The notes under the pieces were generated by a model that saw only the letters and a list, made by a program, of their open reading frames with translations, was not told the origin of the DNA and ran no database searches. A program made the translations under genes and the position numbers. Shown here piece after piece: positions 1 through 13,909 of a DNA stretch of 64,000 bases. Within the stretch, counting starts at the first letter, position 1. Each line of letters begins with the position of its first letter. This DNA comes from Episyrphus balteatus (lineage: Eukaryota; Arthropoda; Insecta; Diptera; Syrphidae), in the NCBI RefSeq assembly GCF_945859705.1, contig NC_079136.1, positions 124,779,027 through 124,843,026 on the forward strand, in the 5' to 3' direction.

Positions 1-3000
1 TTCAAGTTTGGAGAAAATCACTTTTAAAAATGTTTAAATCGTCATAACTCCTTAACCAAGCGTCTAAACACTATCAAACTTGCAAAATTCAAAATTCTCT
101 AAAAACAAAACTACAAGTCCAAAACTTATAGAAAATACATTTTTGTGCTCTGTGAGTCGATATCCTTCGCATACAATTCAATTGGAGTTGAAAAATTCAA
201 GTTTGGAGAAAATCACTTTTAAAAATGTTTAAATCGTCATAACTCCTTAACCAAGCGTCTAAACACTATCAAACTTGCAAAATTCAAATTTCTCTAAAAA
301 CAAAACTACAAGTCCAAAACTTATAGAAAATACATTTTTATGCTCTGTGAGTCGATATCCTTCGCATACAATTCAATTGGAGTTGAAAAATTCAAGTTTG
401 GAGAAAATCAGTTTTAAAAATGTTTAAATCGTCATAACTCCTTAACCAAGCGCCTAAACACTATCAAACTTGCAAAATTCAAAATTCTCTGAAAAACAAA
501 ACTTCAAGTCCAAAACTTATAGAAAATACATTTTTTGTGCTCTGTGAGTCGATATCCTTCGCATACAATTCAATTGGAGTTGAAAAATTCAAGTTTGGAG
601 AAAATCACTTTTAAAAATGTTTAAATCGTCATAACTCCTTAACCAAGCGTCTAAACACTATCAAACTTGCAAAATTCAAATTTCTCTAAAAACAAAACTA
701 CAAGTCCAAAACTTATAGAAAATACATTTTTATGCTCTGTGAGTCGATATCCTTCGCATACAATTCAATTGGAGTTTGAAAAATTCAAGTTTGGAGAAAA
801 TCACTTTTAAAAATGTTTAAATCGTCATAACTCCTTAACCAAGCGTCTAAACACTATCAAACTTGCAAAATTCAAATTTCTCTAAAAACAAAACTACAAG
901 TCCAAAACTTATAGAAATACATTTTTATGCTCTGTGAGTCGATATCCTTCGCATACAATTCAATTGGAGTTGAAAAATTCAAGTTTGGAGAAAATCAGTT
1001 TTAAAAATGTTTAAATCGTCATAACTCCTTAACCAAGCGCCTAAACACTATCAAACTTGCAAAATTCAAAATTCTCTAAAAACAAAACTTCAAGTCCAAA
1101 ACTTATAGAAAATACATTTTTGTGCTCTGTGAGTCGATATCCTTCGCATACAATTCAATTGGAGTTGAAAAATTCAAGTTTGGAGAAAATCACTTTTAAA
1201 AATGTTTAAATCGTCATAACTCCTTAACCAAGCGTCTAAACACTATCAAACTTGCAAAATTCAAAATTCTCTAAAAACAAAACTACAAGTCCAAAACTTA
1301 TAGAAAATACATTTTTGTGCTCTGTGAGTCGATATCCTTCGCATACAATTCAATTGGAGTTGAAAAATTCAAGTTTGGAGAAAATCACTTTAAAAATGTT
1401 TAAATCGTCATAACTCCTTAACCAAGCGTCTAAACACTATCAAACTTGCAAAATTCAAAATTCTCTAAAAACAAAACTACAAGTCCAAAACTTATAGAAA
1501 ATACATTTTTGTGCTCTGTGAGTCGATATCCTTCGCATACAATTCAATTGGAGTTGAAAAATTCAAGTTTGGAGAAAATCACTTTTAAAAATGTTTAAAT
1601 CGCTTTTAAAAATGTTTAAATCGTTATAACTCCTTAACCAAGCGTCTAAACACTATCAAACTTGCAAAATTCAAAATTCTCTAAAAACAAAACTACAAGT
1701 CCAAAACTTATAGAAAATACATTTTTATGCTCTGTGAGTCGATATCCTTCGCATACAATTCAATTGGAGTTGAAAAATTCAAGTTTGGAGAAAATCACTT
1801 TTAAAAATGTTTAAATCGTCATAACTCCCTAACCAAGCGTCTAAACACTATCAAACTTGCAAAATTCAAAATTCTCTAAAAACAAAACTACAAGTCCAAA
1901 ACTTATAGAAAATACATTTTTGTGCTCTGTGAGTCGATATCCTTCGCATACAATTCAATTGGAGTTGAAAAATTCAAGTTTGGAGAAAATCAGTTTTGAA
2001 AATGTTTAAATCGTCATAACTCCTTAACCAAGCGTCTAAACACTATCAAACTTGCAAAATTCAAAATTCTCTAAAAACAAAACTACAAGTCCAAAACTTA
2101 TAGAAAATACATTTTTGTGCTCTGTGAGTCGATATCCTTCGCATACAATTCAATTGGAGTTGAAAAATTCAAGTTTGGAGAAAATCAGTTTTAAAAATGT
2201 TTAAATCGTCATAGCTCCTTAACCAAGCGTCTAAACACTATCAAACTTGCAAAATTCAAAATTCTCTAAAAACAAAACTACAAGTCCAAAACTTATAGAA
2301 AATACATTTTTGTGCTCTGTGAGTCGATATCCTTCGCATACAATTCAATTGGAGTTGAAAAATTCAAGTTTGGAGAAAATCACTTTTAAAAATGTTTAAA
2401 TCGTCATAACTCCTTAACCAAGCGTCTAAACACTATCAAACTTGCAAAATTCAAATTTCTCTAAAAACAAAACTACAAGTCCAAAACTTATAGAAAATAC
2501 ATTTTTATGCTCTGTGAGTCGATATCGTTGAAAAATTCAAGTTTGGAGAAAATCACTTTTAAAAATGTTTAAATCGTCATAACTCCTTAACCAAGCGTCT
2601 AAACACTATCAAACTTGCAAAATTCAAAATTCTCTAAAAACAAAACTACAAGTCCAAAACTTATAGAAAATACATTTTTGTGCTCTGTGAGTCGATATCC
2701 TTCGCATACAATTCAATTGGAGTCGAAAAATTCACGTTTGGAGATAATCACTTTTAAAAATGTTTAAATCGTCATAACTCCTTAACCAAGCGTCTAAACA
2801 CTATCAAACTTGCAAAATTCAAAATTCTCTAAAAACAAAACTACAAGTCCAAAACTTATAGAAAATACATTTTTGTGCTCTGTGAGTCGATATAATTCGC
2901 ATACAATTCAATTGGAGTTGAAAAATTCAAGTTTGGAGAAAATCACTTTTAAAAATGTTTAAATCGTCATAACTCCTTAACCAAGCGTCTAAACACTATG

Positions 3001-6000
3001 AAACTTGCAAAATTCAAAATTCTCTAAAAACAAAACTACAAGTCCAAAACTTATAGAAAATACATTTTTGTGCTCTGTGAGTCGATATCCTTCGCATACA
3101 ATTCAATTGGAGTTGAAAAATTCAAGTTTGGAGAAAATCACTTTTAAAAATGTTTAAATCGTCATAACTCCTTAACCAAGCGTCTAAACACTATCAAACT
3201 TGCAAAATTCAAAATTCTCTAAAAACAAAACTACAAGTCCAAAACTTATAGAAAATACATTTTTGTGCTCTGTGAGTCGATATCCTTCGCATACAATTCA
3301 ATTGGAGTCGAAAAATTCACGTTTGGAGAAAATCACTTTTAAAAATGTTTAAATCGTCATAACTCCTTAACCAAGCGTCTAAACACTATCAAACTTGCAA
3401 AATTCAAAATTCTCTAAAAACAAAACTACAAGTCCAAAACTTATAGAAAATACATTTTTGTGCTCTGTGAGTCGATATAATTCGCATACAATTCAATTGG
3501 AGTTGAAAAATTCAAGTTTGGAGAAAATCACTTTTAAAAATGTTTAAATCGTCATAACTCCTTAACCAAGCGTCTAAACACTATGAAACTTGCAAAATTC
3601 AAAATTCTCTAAAAACAAAACTACAAGTCCAAAACTTATAGAAAATACATTTTTGTGCTCTGTGAGTCGATATCCTTCGCATACAATTCAATTGGAGTTG
3701 AAAAATTCAAGTTTGGAGAAAATCACTTTAAAAATGTTTAAATCGTCATAACTCCTTAACCAAGCGTCTAAACACTATCAAACTTGCAAAATTCAAATTT
3801 CTCTAAAAACAAAACTACAAGTCCAAAACTTATAGAAAATACATTTTTATGCTCTGTGAGTCGATATCCTTCGCATACAATTCAATTGGAGTTGAAAAAT
3901 TCAAGTTTGGAGAAAATCACTTTTAAAAATGTTTAAATCGTCATAACTCCTTAACCAAGCGTCTAAACACTATCAAACTTGCAAAATTCAAAATTCTCTA
4001 AAAACAAAACTACAAGTCCAAAACTTATAGAAAATACATTTTTGTGCTCTGTGAGTCGATATCCTTCGCATACAATTCAATTGGAGTCGAAAAATTCACG
4101 TTTGGAGAAAATCACTTTTAAAAATGTTTAAATCGTCATAACTCCTTAACCAAGCTTCTAAACACTATCAAACTTGCAAAATTCAAAATTCTCTAAAAAC
4201 AAAACTACAAGTCCAAAACTTATAGAAAATACATTTTTGTGCTCTGTGAGTCGATATCCTTCGCATACAATTCAATTGGAGTTGAAAAATTCAAGTTTGG
4301 AGAAAATCACTTTTAAAAATGTTTAAATCGTCATAACTCCTTAACCAAGCGTCTAAACACTATCAAACTTGCAAAATTCAAAATTCTCTAAAAACAAAAC
4401 TACAAGTCCAAAACTTATAGAAAATACATTTTTGTGCTCTGTGAATCGATATCCTTCGCATACAATTCAATTGGAGTTGAAAAATTCAAGTTTGGAGAAA
4501 ATCAGTTTTAAAAATGTTTAAATCGTCATATCTCCTTAACCAAGCGTCTAAACACTATCAAGCTTGCAAAATTCAAAATTCTCTAAAAACAAAACTACAA
4601 GTCCAAAACTTATAGAAAATACATTTTTGTGCTCTGTGAGTCGATATCCTTCGCATACAATTCAATTGGAGTTGAAAAAATTCAAGTTTGGAGAAAATCA
4701 CTTTTAAAAATGTTTAAATCGTCATAACTCCTTAACCAAGCGTCTAAACACTATCAAACTTGCAAAATTCAAAATTCTCTAAAAACAAAACTACAAGTCC
4801 AAAACTTATAGAAAATACATTTTTGTGCTCTGTGAGTCGATATCCTTCGCATACAATTCAATTGGAGTTGAAAAATTCAAGTTTGGAGAAAATCATTTTA
4901 AAAATGTTTAAATCGTCATAACTCCTTAACCAAGCGTCTAAACACTATCAAACTTGCAAAATTCAAAATTCTCTAAAAACAAAACTACAAGTCCAAAACT
5001 TATAGAAAATACATTTTTGTGCTCTGTGAGTCGATATTTTTCGCATACAATTCAATTGGAGTTGAAAAATTCAAGTTTGGAGAAAATCACTTTTAAAAAT
5101 GTTTAAATCGTCATAACTCCTTAACCAAGCGTCTAAACACTATCAAACTTGCAAAATTCAAAATTCTCTAAAAACAAAACTACAAGTCCAAAACTTATAG
5201 AAAATACATTTTTGTGCTCTGTGAGTCGATATCCTTCGCATACAATTCAATTGGAGTTGAAAAATTCAAGTTTGGAGAAAATCACTTTTAAAAATGTTTA
5301 AATCGTCATAACTCCTTAACCAAGCGTCTAAACACTATCAAACTTGCAAAATTCAAAATTCTCTAAAAACAAAACTACAAGTCCAAAACTTATAGAAAAT
5401 ACATTTTTGTGCTCTGTGAGTCGATATCCTTCGCATACAATTCAATTGGAGTTGAAAAATTCAAGTTTGGAGAAAATCACTTTTAAAAATGTTTAAATCG
5501 TCATAACTCCTTAACCAAGCGTCTAAACACTATCAAACTTGCAAAATTCAAAATTCTCTAAAAACAAAACTACAAGTCCAAAACTTATAGAAAATACATT
5601 TTTGTGCTCTGTGAGTCGATATCCTTCGCATACAATTCAATTGGAGTTGAAAAATTCAAGTTTGGAGAAAATCACTTTTAAAAATGTTTAAATCGTCATA
5701 ACTCCTTAACCAAGCGTCTAAACACTATCAAACTTGCAAAATTCAAAATTCTCTAAAAACAAAACTACAAGTCCAAAACTTATAGAAAATACATTTTTGT
5801 GCTCTGTGAGTCGATATCCTTCGCATACAATTCAATTGGAGTTGAAAAATTCAAGTTTGGAGAAAATCACTTTTAAAAATGTTTAAATCGTCATAACTCC
5901 TTAACCAAGCGTCTAAACACTATCAAACTTGCAAAATTCAAAATTCTCTAAAAACAAAACTACAAGTCCAAAACTTATAGAAAATACATTCTTGTGCTCT

Positions 6001-6010
6001 GTGAGTCGAT

Positions 6011-9000
6011 ATAATTCGCATACAATTCAATTGGAGTTGAAAAATTCAAGTTTGGAGAAAATCACTTTTAAAAATGTTTAAATCGTCATAACTCCTTAAC
6101 CAAGCGTCTAAACACTATGAAACTTGCAAAATTCAAAATTCTCTAAAAACAAAACTACAAGTCCAAAACTTATAGAAAATACATTTTTGTGCTCTGTGAG
6201 TCGATATCCTTCGCATACAACTCAATTGGAGTCGAAAAATTCACGTTTGGAGAAAATCACTTTTAAAAATGTTTAAATCGTCATAACTCCTTAACCAAGC
6301 GTCTAAACACTATCAAACTTGCAAAATTCAAAATTCTCTAAAAACAAAACTACAAGTCCAAAACTTATAGAAAATACATTTTTGTGCTCTGTGAGTCGAT
6401 ATCCTTCGCATACAATTCAATTGGAGTTGAAAAATTCAAGTTTGGAGAAAATCACTTTTAAAAATGTTTAAATCGTCATAACTCCTTAACCAAGCGTCTA
6501 AACATTATCAAACTTGCAAAATTCAAAATTCTCTAAAAACAAAACTACAAGTCCAAAACTTATAGAAAATACATTTTTGTGCTCTGTGAGTCGATATCCT
6601 TCGCATACAATTCAATTGGAGTTGAAAAATTCAAGTTTGGAGAAAATCACTTTTAAAAATGTTTAAATCGTCATAACTCCTTAACCAAGCGTCTAAACAC
6701 TATCAAACTTGCAAAATTCAAAATTCTCTAAAAACAAAACTACAAGTCCAAAACTTATAGAAAATACATTTTTGTGCTCTGTGAGTCGATACCCTTCGCA
6801 TACAATTCAATTGGAGTCGAAAAATTCACGTTTGGAGAAAATCACTTTTAAAAATGTTTAAATCGTCATAACTCCTTAACCAAGCGTCTAAACACTATCA
6901 AACTTGCAAAATTCAAATTTCTCTAAAAACAAAACTACAAGTCCAAAACTTATAGAAAATACATTTTTGTGCTCTGTGAGTCGATATCCTTCGCATACAA
7001 TTCAATTGGAGTTGAAAAATTCAAGTTTGGAGAAAATCAGTTTTAAAAATGTTTAAATCGTCATAACTCCTTAACCAAGCGTCTAAACACTATCAAACTT
7101 GCAAAATTCAAAATTCTCTAAAAACAAAACTACAAGTCCAAAACTTATAGAAAATACATTTTTGTGCTCTGTGAGTCGATATCCTTCGCATACAATTCAA
7201 TTGGAGTTGAAAAATTCAAGTTTGGAGAAAATCACTTTTAAAAATGTTTAAATCGTCATAACTCCTTAACCAAGCGTCTAAACACTATCAAACTTGCAAA
7301 ATTCAAAATTCTCTAAAAACAAAACTACAAGTCCAAAACTTATAGAAAATACATTTTTGTGCTCTGTGAGTCGATATCCTTCGCATACAATTCAATTGGA
7401 GTTGAAAAATTCAAGTTTGGAGAAAATCACTTTTAAAAATGTTTAAATCGTCATAACTCCTTAACCAAGCGTCTAAACACTATCAAACTTGCAAAATTCA
7501 AAATTCTCTAAAAACAAAACTACAAGTCCAAAACTTATAGAAAATACATTTTTGTGCTCTGTGAGTCGATATCCTTCGCATACAATTCAATTGGAGTTGA
7601 AAAATTCAAGTTTGGAGAAAATCAGTTTTAAAAATGTTTAAATCGTCATAACTCCTTAACCCTTAACTATAGTGGTGAAAATTTGTGGTGTTTTGAAATG
7701 ATAAAATAAAATACAAAATTGAATTTTTTTATAAATTTTGTTTTTAAGCATCAAAAGATAACAATTTAAAAAAAAATAAAAAAATAAAAAAAAAAAAGAG
7801 AAAATTCATTTTCAACGGTTTTTATTAACTTTTTAAAAGTTGATGTGGGTCCCCTGGACCCACCACTATAGTTAAGGGTTAACCAAGCGTCTAAACACTA
7901 TCAAACTTGCAAAATTCAAAATTCTCTAAAAACAAAACTACAAGTCCAAAACTTATAGAAAATACATTTTTGTGCTCTGTGAGTCGATATCCTTCGCATA
8001 CAATTCAATTGGAGTTGAAAAATTCAAGTTTGGAGAAAATCAGTTTTAAAAATGTTTAAATCGTCATAACTCCTTAACCAAGCGTCTAAACACTATCAAA
8101 CTTGCAAAATTCAAAATTCTCTAAAAACAAAACTACAAGTCCAAAACTTATAGAAAATACATTTTTGTGCTCTGTGAGTCGATATCCTTCGCATACAATT
8201 CAATTGGAGTTGAAAAATTCAAGTTTGGAGAAAATCAGTTTTAAAAATGTTTAAATCGTCATAACTCCTTAACCAAGCGTCTAAACACTATCAAACTTGC
8301 AAAATTCAAAATTCTCTAAAAACAAAACTACAAGTCCAAAACTTATAGAAAATACATTTTTGTGCTCTGGGAGTCGATATCCTTCGCATACAATTCAATT
8401 GGAGTTGAAAAATTCACGTTTGGAGAAAATGACTTTTAAAAATGTTTAAATCGTCATAACTCCTTAACCAAGCGTCTGAACACTATCAAACTTGCAAAAT
8501 TCAAAATTCTCTAAAAACAAAACTACAAGTCCAAAACTTATAGAAAATACATTTTTGTGCTCTGTGAGTCGATATCCTTCGCATACAATTCAATTGGAGT
8601 TGAAAAATTCAAGTTTGGAGAAAATCACTTTTAAAAATGTTTAAATCGTCATAACTCCTTAACCAAGCGTCTAAGCACTATCAAACTTGCAAAATTCAAA
8701 ATTCTCTAAAAACAAAACTACAAGTCCAAAACTTATAGAAAATACATTTTTGTGCTCTGTGAGTCGATATCCTTCGCATACAATTCAATTGGAGTTGAAA
8801 AATTCAAGTTTGGAGAAAATCACTTTTAAAAATGTTTAAATCGTCATAACTCCTTAACCAAGCGTCTAAACACTATCAAACTTGCAAAATTCAAATTTCT
8901 CTAAAAACAAAACTACAAGTCCAAAACTTATAGAAAATACATTTTTATGCTCTGTGAGTCGATATCCTTCGCATACAATTCAATTGAAGTTGAAAAATTC

Positions 9001-10133
9001 AAGTTTGGAGAAAATCACTTTTAAAAATGTTTAAATCGTCATAACTCCTTAACCAAGCGTCTAAACACTATCAAACTTGCAAAATTCAAAATTCTCTAAA
9101 AACAAAACTACAAGTCCAAAACTTATAGAAAATACATTTTTGTGCTCTGTGAGACGATATCCTTCGCATACAATTCAATTGGAGTCGAAAAATTCACGTT
9201 TGGAGAAAATGACTTTTAAAAATGTTTAAATCGTCATAACTCCTTAACCAAGCGTCTAAACACTATCAAACTTGCAAAATTCAAAATTCTCTAAAAACAA
9301 AACTACAAGTCCAAAACTTATAGAAAATACATTTTTGTGCTCTGTGAGTCGATATAATTCGCATACAATTCAATTGGAGTTGAAAAATTCAAGTTTGGAG
9401 AAAATCACTTTTAAAAATGTTTAAATCGTCATAACTCCTTAACCAAGCGTCTAAACACTATGAAACTTGCAAAATTCAAAATTCTCTAAAAACAAAACTA
9501 CAAGTCCAAAACTTATAGAAAATACATTTTTGTGCTCTGTGAGTCGATATCCTTCGCATACAACTCAATTGGAGTCGAAAAATTCACGTTTGGAGAAAAT
9601 CACTTTTAAAAATGTTTAAATCGTCATAACTCCTTAACCAAGCGTCTAAACACTATCAAACTTGCAAAATTCAAAATTCTCTAAAAACAAAACTACAAGT
9701 CCAAAACTTATAGAAAATACATTTTTGTGCTCTGTGAGTCGATATCCTTCGCATACAATTCAATTGGAGTCGAAAAATTCACGTTTGGAGAAAATGACTT
9801 TTAAAAATGTTTAAATCGTCATAACTCCTTAACCAAGCGTCTAAACACTATCAAACTTGCAAAATTCAAAATTCTCTAAAAACAAAACTACAAGTCCAAA
9901 ACTTATAGAAAATACATTTTTGTGCTCTGTGAGTCGATATCCTTCGCATACAATTCAATTGGAGTTGAAAAATTCAAGTTTGGAGAAAATCACTTTTAAA
10001 AATGTTTAAATCGTCATAACTCCTTAACCAAGCGTCTAAACACTATCAAACTTGCAAAATTCAAAATTCTCTAAAAACAAAACTACAAGTCCAAAACTTA
10101 TAGAAAATACATTTTTGTGCTCTGTGAGTCGAT
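6011..10133 (+). repeat. Higher-order block, copy 1 (20 monomers plus MITE)
   Basis: First copy of a large tandem duplication in array A. It shares private variants with the next copy: ATAATTCGC (6011 and 10134), CATTATC (about 6504 and 10627), ATACCCTTCGC (about 6789 and 10912), TGGGAGTCG, CGTCTGAAC, CTAAGCAC, CAATTGAAG and GAGACGATAT (about 8369 to 9153, each repeated 3900 bp later). The offset is 4123 bp for sites left of the MITE and 3900 bp for sites right of it. The 223-bp difference equals the 219-bp MITE plus its 4-bp target duplication, and 3900 bp is exactly 20 monomers. Unit boundaries are arbitrary within a tandem repeat. Confidence 0.9.
7660..7878. mobile_element. piggyBac-like MITE, 219 bp, TTAA target duplication
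   Basis: Non-autonomous DNA transposon. It has an 18-bp perfect terminal inverted repeat, CCCTTAACTATAGTGGTG at 7660-7677 and its reverse complement at 7861-7878. It is flanked by TTAA at 7656-7659 and 7879-7882; removing the element and one TTAA restores an intact monomer. TTAA duplication with termini starting CCC is the hallmark of the piggyBac superfamily. The interior is AT-rich with a long A-run and no open frame. A subterminal stem (GGGTCC, CCT, GGACCC at 7847-7861) lies by the right end. It depends on a transposase encoded elsewhere. The element is absent from the sister block at 11779. Confidence 0.9.
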
Positions 10134-13100
10134 ATAATTCGCATACAATTCAATTGGAGTTGAAAAATTCAAGTTTGGAGAAAATCACTTTTAAAAATGT
10201 TTAAATCGTCATAACTCCTTAACCAAGCGTCTAAACACTATGAAACTTGCAAAATTCAAAATTCTCTAAAAACAAAACTACAAGTCCAAAACTTATAGAA
10301 AATACATTTTTGTGCTCTGTGAGTCGATATCCTTCGCATACAACTCAATTGGAGTCGAAAAATTCACGTTTGGAGAAAATCACTTTTAAAAATGTTTAAA
10401 TCGTCATAACTCCTTAACCAAGCGTCTAAACACTATCAAACTTGCAAAATTCAAAATTCTCTAAAAACAAAACTACAAGTCCAAAACTTATAGAAAATAC
10501 ATTTTTGTGCTCTGTGAGTCGATATCCTTCGCATACAATTCAATTGGAGTTGAAAAATTCAAGTTTGGAGAAAATCACTTTTAAAAATGTTTAAATCGTC
10601 ATAACTCCTTAACCAAGCGTCTAAACATTATCAAACTTGCAAAATTCAAAATTCTCTAAAAACAAAACTACAAGTCCAAAACTTATAGAAAATACATTTT
10701 TGTGCTCTGTGAGTCGATATCCTTCGCATACAATTCAATTGGAGTTGAAAAATTCAAGTTTGGAGAAAATCACTTTTAAAAATGTTTAAATCGTCATAAC
10801 TCCTTAACCAAGCGTCTAAACACTATCAAACTTGCAAAATTCAAAATTCTCTAAAAACAAAACTACAAGTCCAAAACTTATAGAAAATACATTTTTGTGC
10901 TCTGTGAGTCGATACCCTTCGCATACAATTCAATTGGAGTCGAAAAATTCACGTTTGGAGAAAATCACTTTTAAAAATGTTTAAATCGTCATAACTCCTT
11001 AACCAAGCGTCTAAACACTATCAAACTTGCAAAATTCAAATTTCTCTAAAAACAAAACTACAAGTCCAAAACTTATAGAAAATACATTTTTGTGCTCTGT
11101 GAGTCGATATCCTTCGCATACAATTCAATTGGAGTTGAAAAATTCAAGTTTGGAGAAAATCAGTTTTAAAAATGTTTAAATCGTCATAACTCCTTAACCA
11201 AGCGTCTAAACACTATCAAACTTGCAAAATTCAAAATTCTCTAAAAACAAAACTACAAGTCCAAAACTTATAGAAAATACATTTTTGTGCTCTGTGAGTC
11301 GATATCCTTCGCATACAATTCAATTGGAGTTGAAAAATTCAAGTTTGGAGAAAATCACTTTTAAAAATGTTTAAATCGTCATAACTCCTTAACCAAGCGT
11401 CTAAACACTATCAAACTTGCAAAATTCAAAATTCTCTAAAAACAAAACTACAAGTCCAAAACTTATAGAAAATACATTTTTGTGCTCTGTGAGTCGATAT
11501 CCTTCGCATACAATTCAATTGGAGTTGAAAAATTCAAGTTTGGAGAAAATCACTTTTAAAAATGTTTAAATCGTCATAACTCCTTAACCAAGCGTCTAAA
11601 CACTATCAAACTTGCAAAATTCAAAATTCTCTAAAAACAAAACTACAAGTCCAAAACTTATAGAAAATACATTTTTGTGCTCTGTGAGTCGATATCCTTC
11701 GCATACAATTCAATTGGAGTTGAAAAATTCAAGTTTGGAGAAAATCAGTTTTGAAAATGTTTAAATCGTCATAACTCCTTAACCAAGCGTCTAAACACTA
11801 TCAAACTTGCAAAATTCAAAATTCTCTAAAAACAAAACTACAAGTCCAAAACTTATAGAAAATACATTTTTGTGCTCTGTGAGTCGATATCCTTCGCATA
11901 CAATTCAATTGGAGTTGAAAAATTCAAGTTTGGAGAAAATCAGTTTTAAAAATGTTTAAATCGTCATAACTCCTTAACCAAGCGTCTAAACACTATCAAA
12001 CTTGCAAAATTCAAAATTCTCTAAAAACAAAACTACAAGTCCAAAACTTATAGAAAATACATTTTTGTGCTCTGTGAGTCGATATCCTTCGCATACAATT
12101 CAATTGGAGTTGAAAAATTCAAGTTTGGAGAAAATCAGTTTTAAAAATGTTTAAATCGTCATAACTCCTTAACCAAGCGTCTAAACACTATCAAACTTGC
12201 AAAATTCAAAATTCTCTAAAAACAAAACTACAAGTCCAAAACTTATAGAAAATACATTTTTGTGCTCTGGGAGTCGATATCCTTCGCATACAATTCAATT
12301 GGAGTTGAAAAATTCACGTTTGGAGAAAATGACTTTTAAAAATGTTTAAATCGTCATAACTCCTTAACCAAGCGTCTGAACACTATCAAACTTGCAAAAT
12401 TCAAAATTCTCTAAAAACAAAACTACAAGTCCAAAACTTATAGAAAATACATTTTTGTGCTCTGTGAGTCGATATCCTTCGCATACAATTCAATTGGAGT
12501 TGAAAAATTCAAGTTTGGAGAAAATCACTTTTAAAAATGTTTAAATCGTCATAACTCCTTAACCAAGCGTCTAAGCACTATCAAACTTGCAAAATTCAAA
12601 ATTCTCTAAAAACAAAACTACAAGTCCAAAACTTATAGAAAATACATTTTTGTGCTCTGTGAGTCGATATCCTTCGCATACAATTCAATTGGAGTTGAAA
12701 AATTCAAGTTTGGAGAAAATCACTTTTAAAAATGTTTAAATCGTCATAACTCCTTAACCAAGCGTCTAAACACTATCAAACTTGCAAAATTCAAATTTCT
12801 CTAAAAACAAAACTACAAGTCCAAAACTTATAGAAAATACATTTTTATGCTCTGTGAGTCGATATCCTTCGCATACAATTCAATTGAAGTTGAAAAATTC
12901 AAGTTTGGAGAAAATCACTTTTAAAAATGTTTAAATCGTCATAACTCCTTAACCAAGCGTCTAAACACTATCAAACTTGCAAAATTCAAAATTCTCTAAA
13001 AACAAAACTACAAGTCCAAAACTTATAGAAAATACATTTTTGTGCTCTGTGAGACGATATCCTTCGCATACAATTCAATTGGAGTCGAAAAATTCACGTT

Positions 13101-13909
13101 TGGAGAAAATGACTTTTAAAAATGTTTAAATCGTCATAACTCCTTAACCAAGCGTCTAAACACTATCAAACTTGCAAAATTCAAAATTCTCTAAAAACAA
13201 AACTACAAGTCCAAAACTTATAGAAAATACATTTTTGTGCTCTGTGAGTCGATATAATTCGCATACAATTCAATTGGAGTTGAAAAATTCAAGTTTGGAG
13301 AAAATCACTTTTAAAAATGTTTAAATCGTCATAACTCCTTAACCAAGCGTCTAAACACTATGAAACTTGCAAAATTCAAAATTCTCTAAAAACAAAACTA
13401 CAAGTCCAAAACTTATAGAAAATACATTTTTGTGCTCTGTGAGTCGATATCCTTCGCATACAACTCAATTGGAGTCGAAAAATTCACGTTTGGAGAAAAT
13501 CACTTTTAAAAATGTTTAAATCGTCATAACTCCTTAACCAAGCGTCTAAACACTATCAAACTTGCAAAATTCAAAATTCTCTAAAAACAAAACTACAAGT
13601 CCAAAACTTATAGAAAATACATTTTTGTGCTCTGTGAGTCGATATCCTTCGCATACAACTCAATTGGAGTCGAAAAATTCACGTTTGGAGAAAATCACTT
13701 TTAAAAATGTTTAAATCGTCATAACTCCTTAACCAAGCGTCTAAACACTATCAAACTTGCAAAATTCAAAATTCTCTAAAAACAAAACTACAAGTCCAAA
13801 ACTTATAGAAAATACATTTTTGTGCTCTGTGAGTCGATATCCTTCGCATACAATTCAATTGGAGTTGAAAAATTCAAGTTTGGAGAAAATCACTTTTAAA
13901 AATGTTTAA
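10134..13909 (+). repeat. Higher-order block, copy 2 (no MITE)
   Basis: Second copy of the 20-monomer block, carrying the same rare variants in the same order. It lacks the MITE; the matching empty TTAA lies at 11779-11782. Differences from copy 1 are few, for example CAACTC against CAATTC near 13657 and CACTTT against GACTTT near 13696. The block is cut off at 13909, about 120 bp short of a full unit, where non-satellite sequence begins. The low divergence suggests a recent duplication. Confidence 0.88.

Larger units (their letters stand above)
1..13909 (+). repeat. Satellite array A, 195-bp monomers, about 70 copies
   Basis: Head-to-tail array. The landmark TTCAAGTTTGGAG recurs at 1, 196 and 391, giving a 195-bp period that holds through the array. 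Subfamily A is recognised by CATAACTCCTTAACCAAGCG followed by CACTATCAAAC. Monomers differ by scattered single-base variants that travel together (CAAATTTCTC with TTTTTATGC; GGAGTCG with TTCACG; ATAATTCGC with CTATGAAAC), the sign of local block duplication. For example, the GGAGTCG, ATAATTCGC and CTATGAAAC set near 2721-2996 recurs 585 bp (three monomers) later. Irregular monomers include a 21-bp internal tandem duplication at 1603-1623 and one lacking 22 bp near 2526. The array is interrupted at 7660-7878 by a MITE and stops at a TTAA at 13906-13909. Each monomer offers two TTAA sites. I see no gene in it; the short open frames are repeat-derived. Confidence 0.97.

Noticed and set aside
1..13909. 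CRISPR-like array of regular repeats
   Set aside because: The repeats are contiguous with no unique spacers; this is tandem satellite DNA in a eukaryote.
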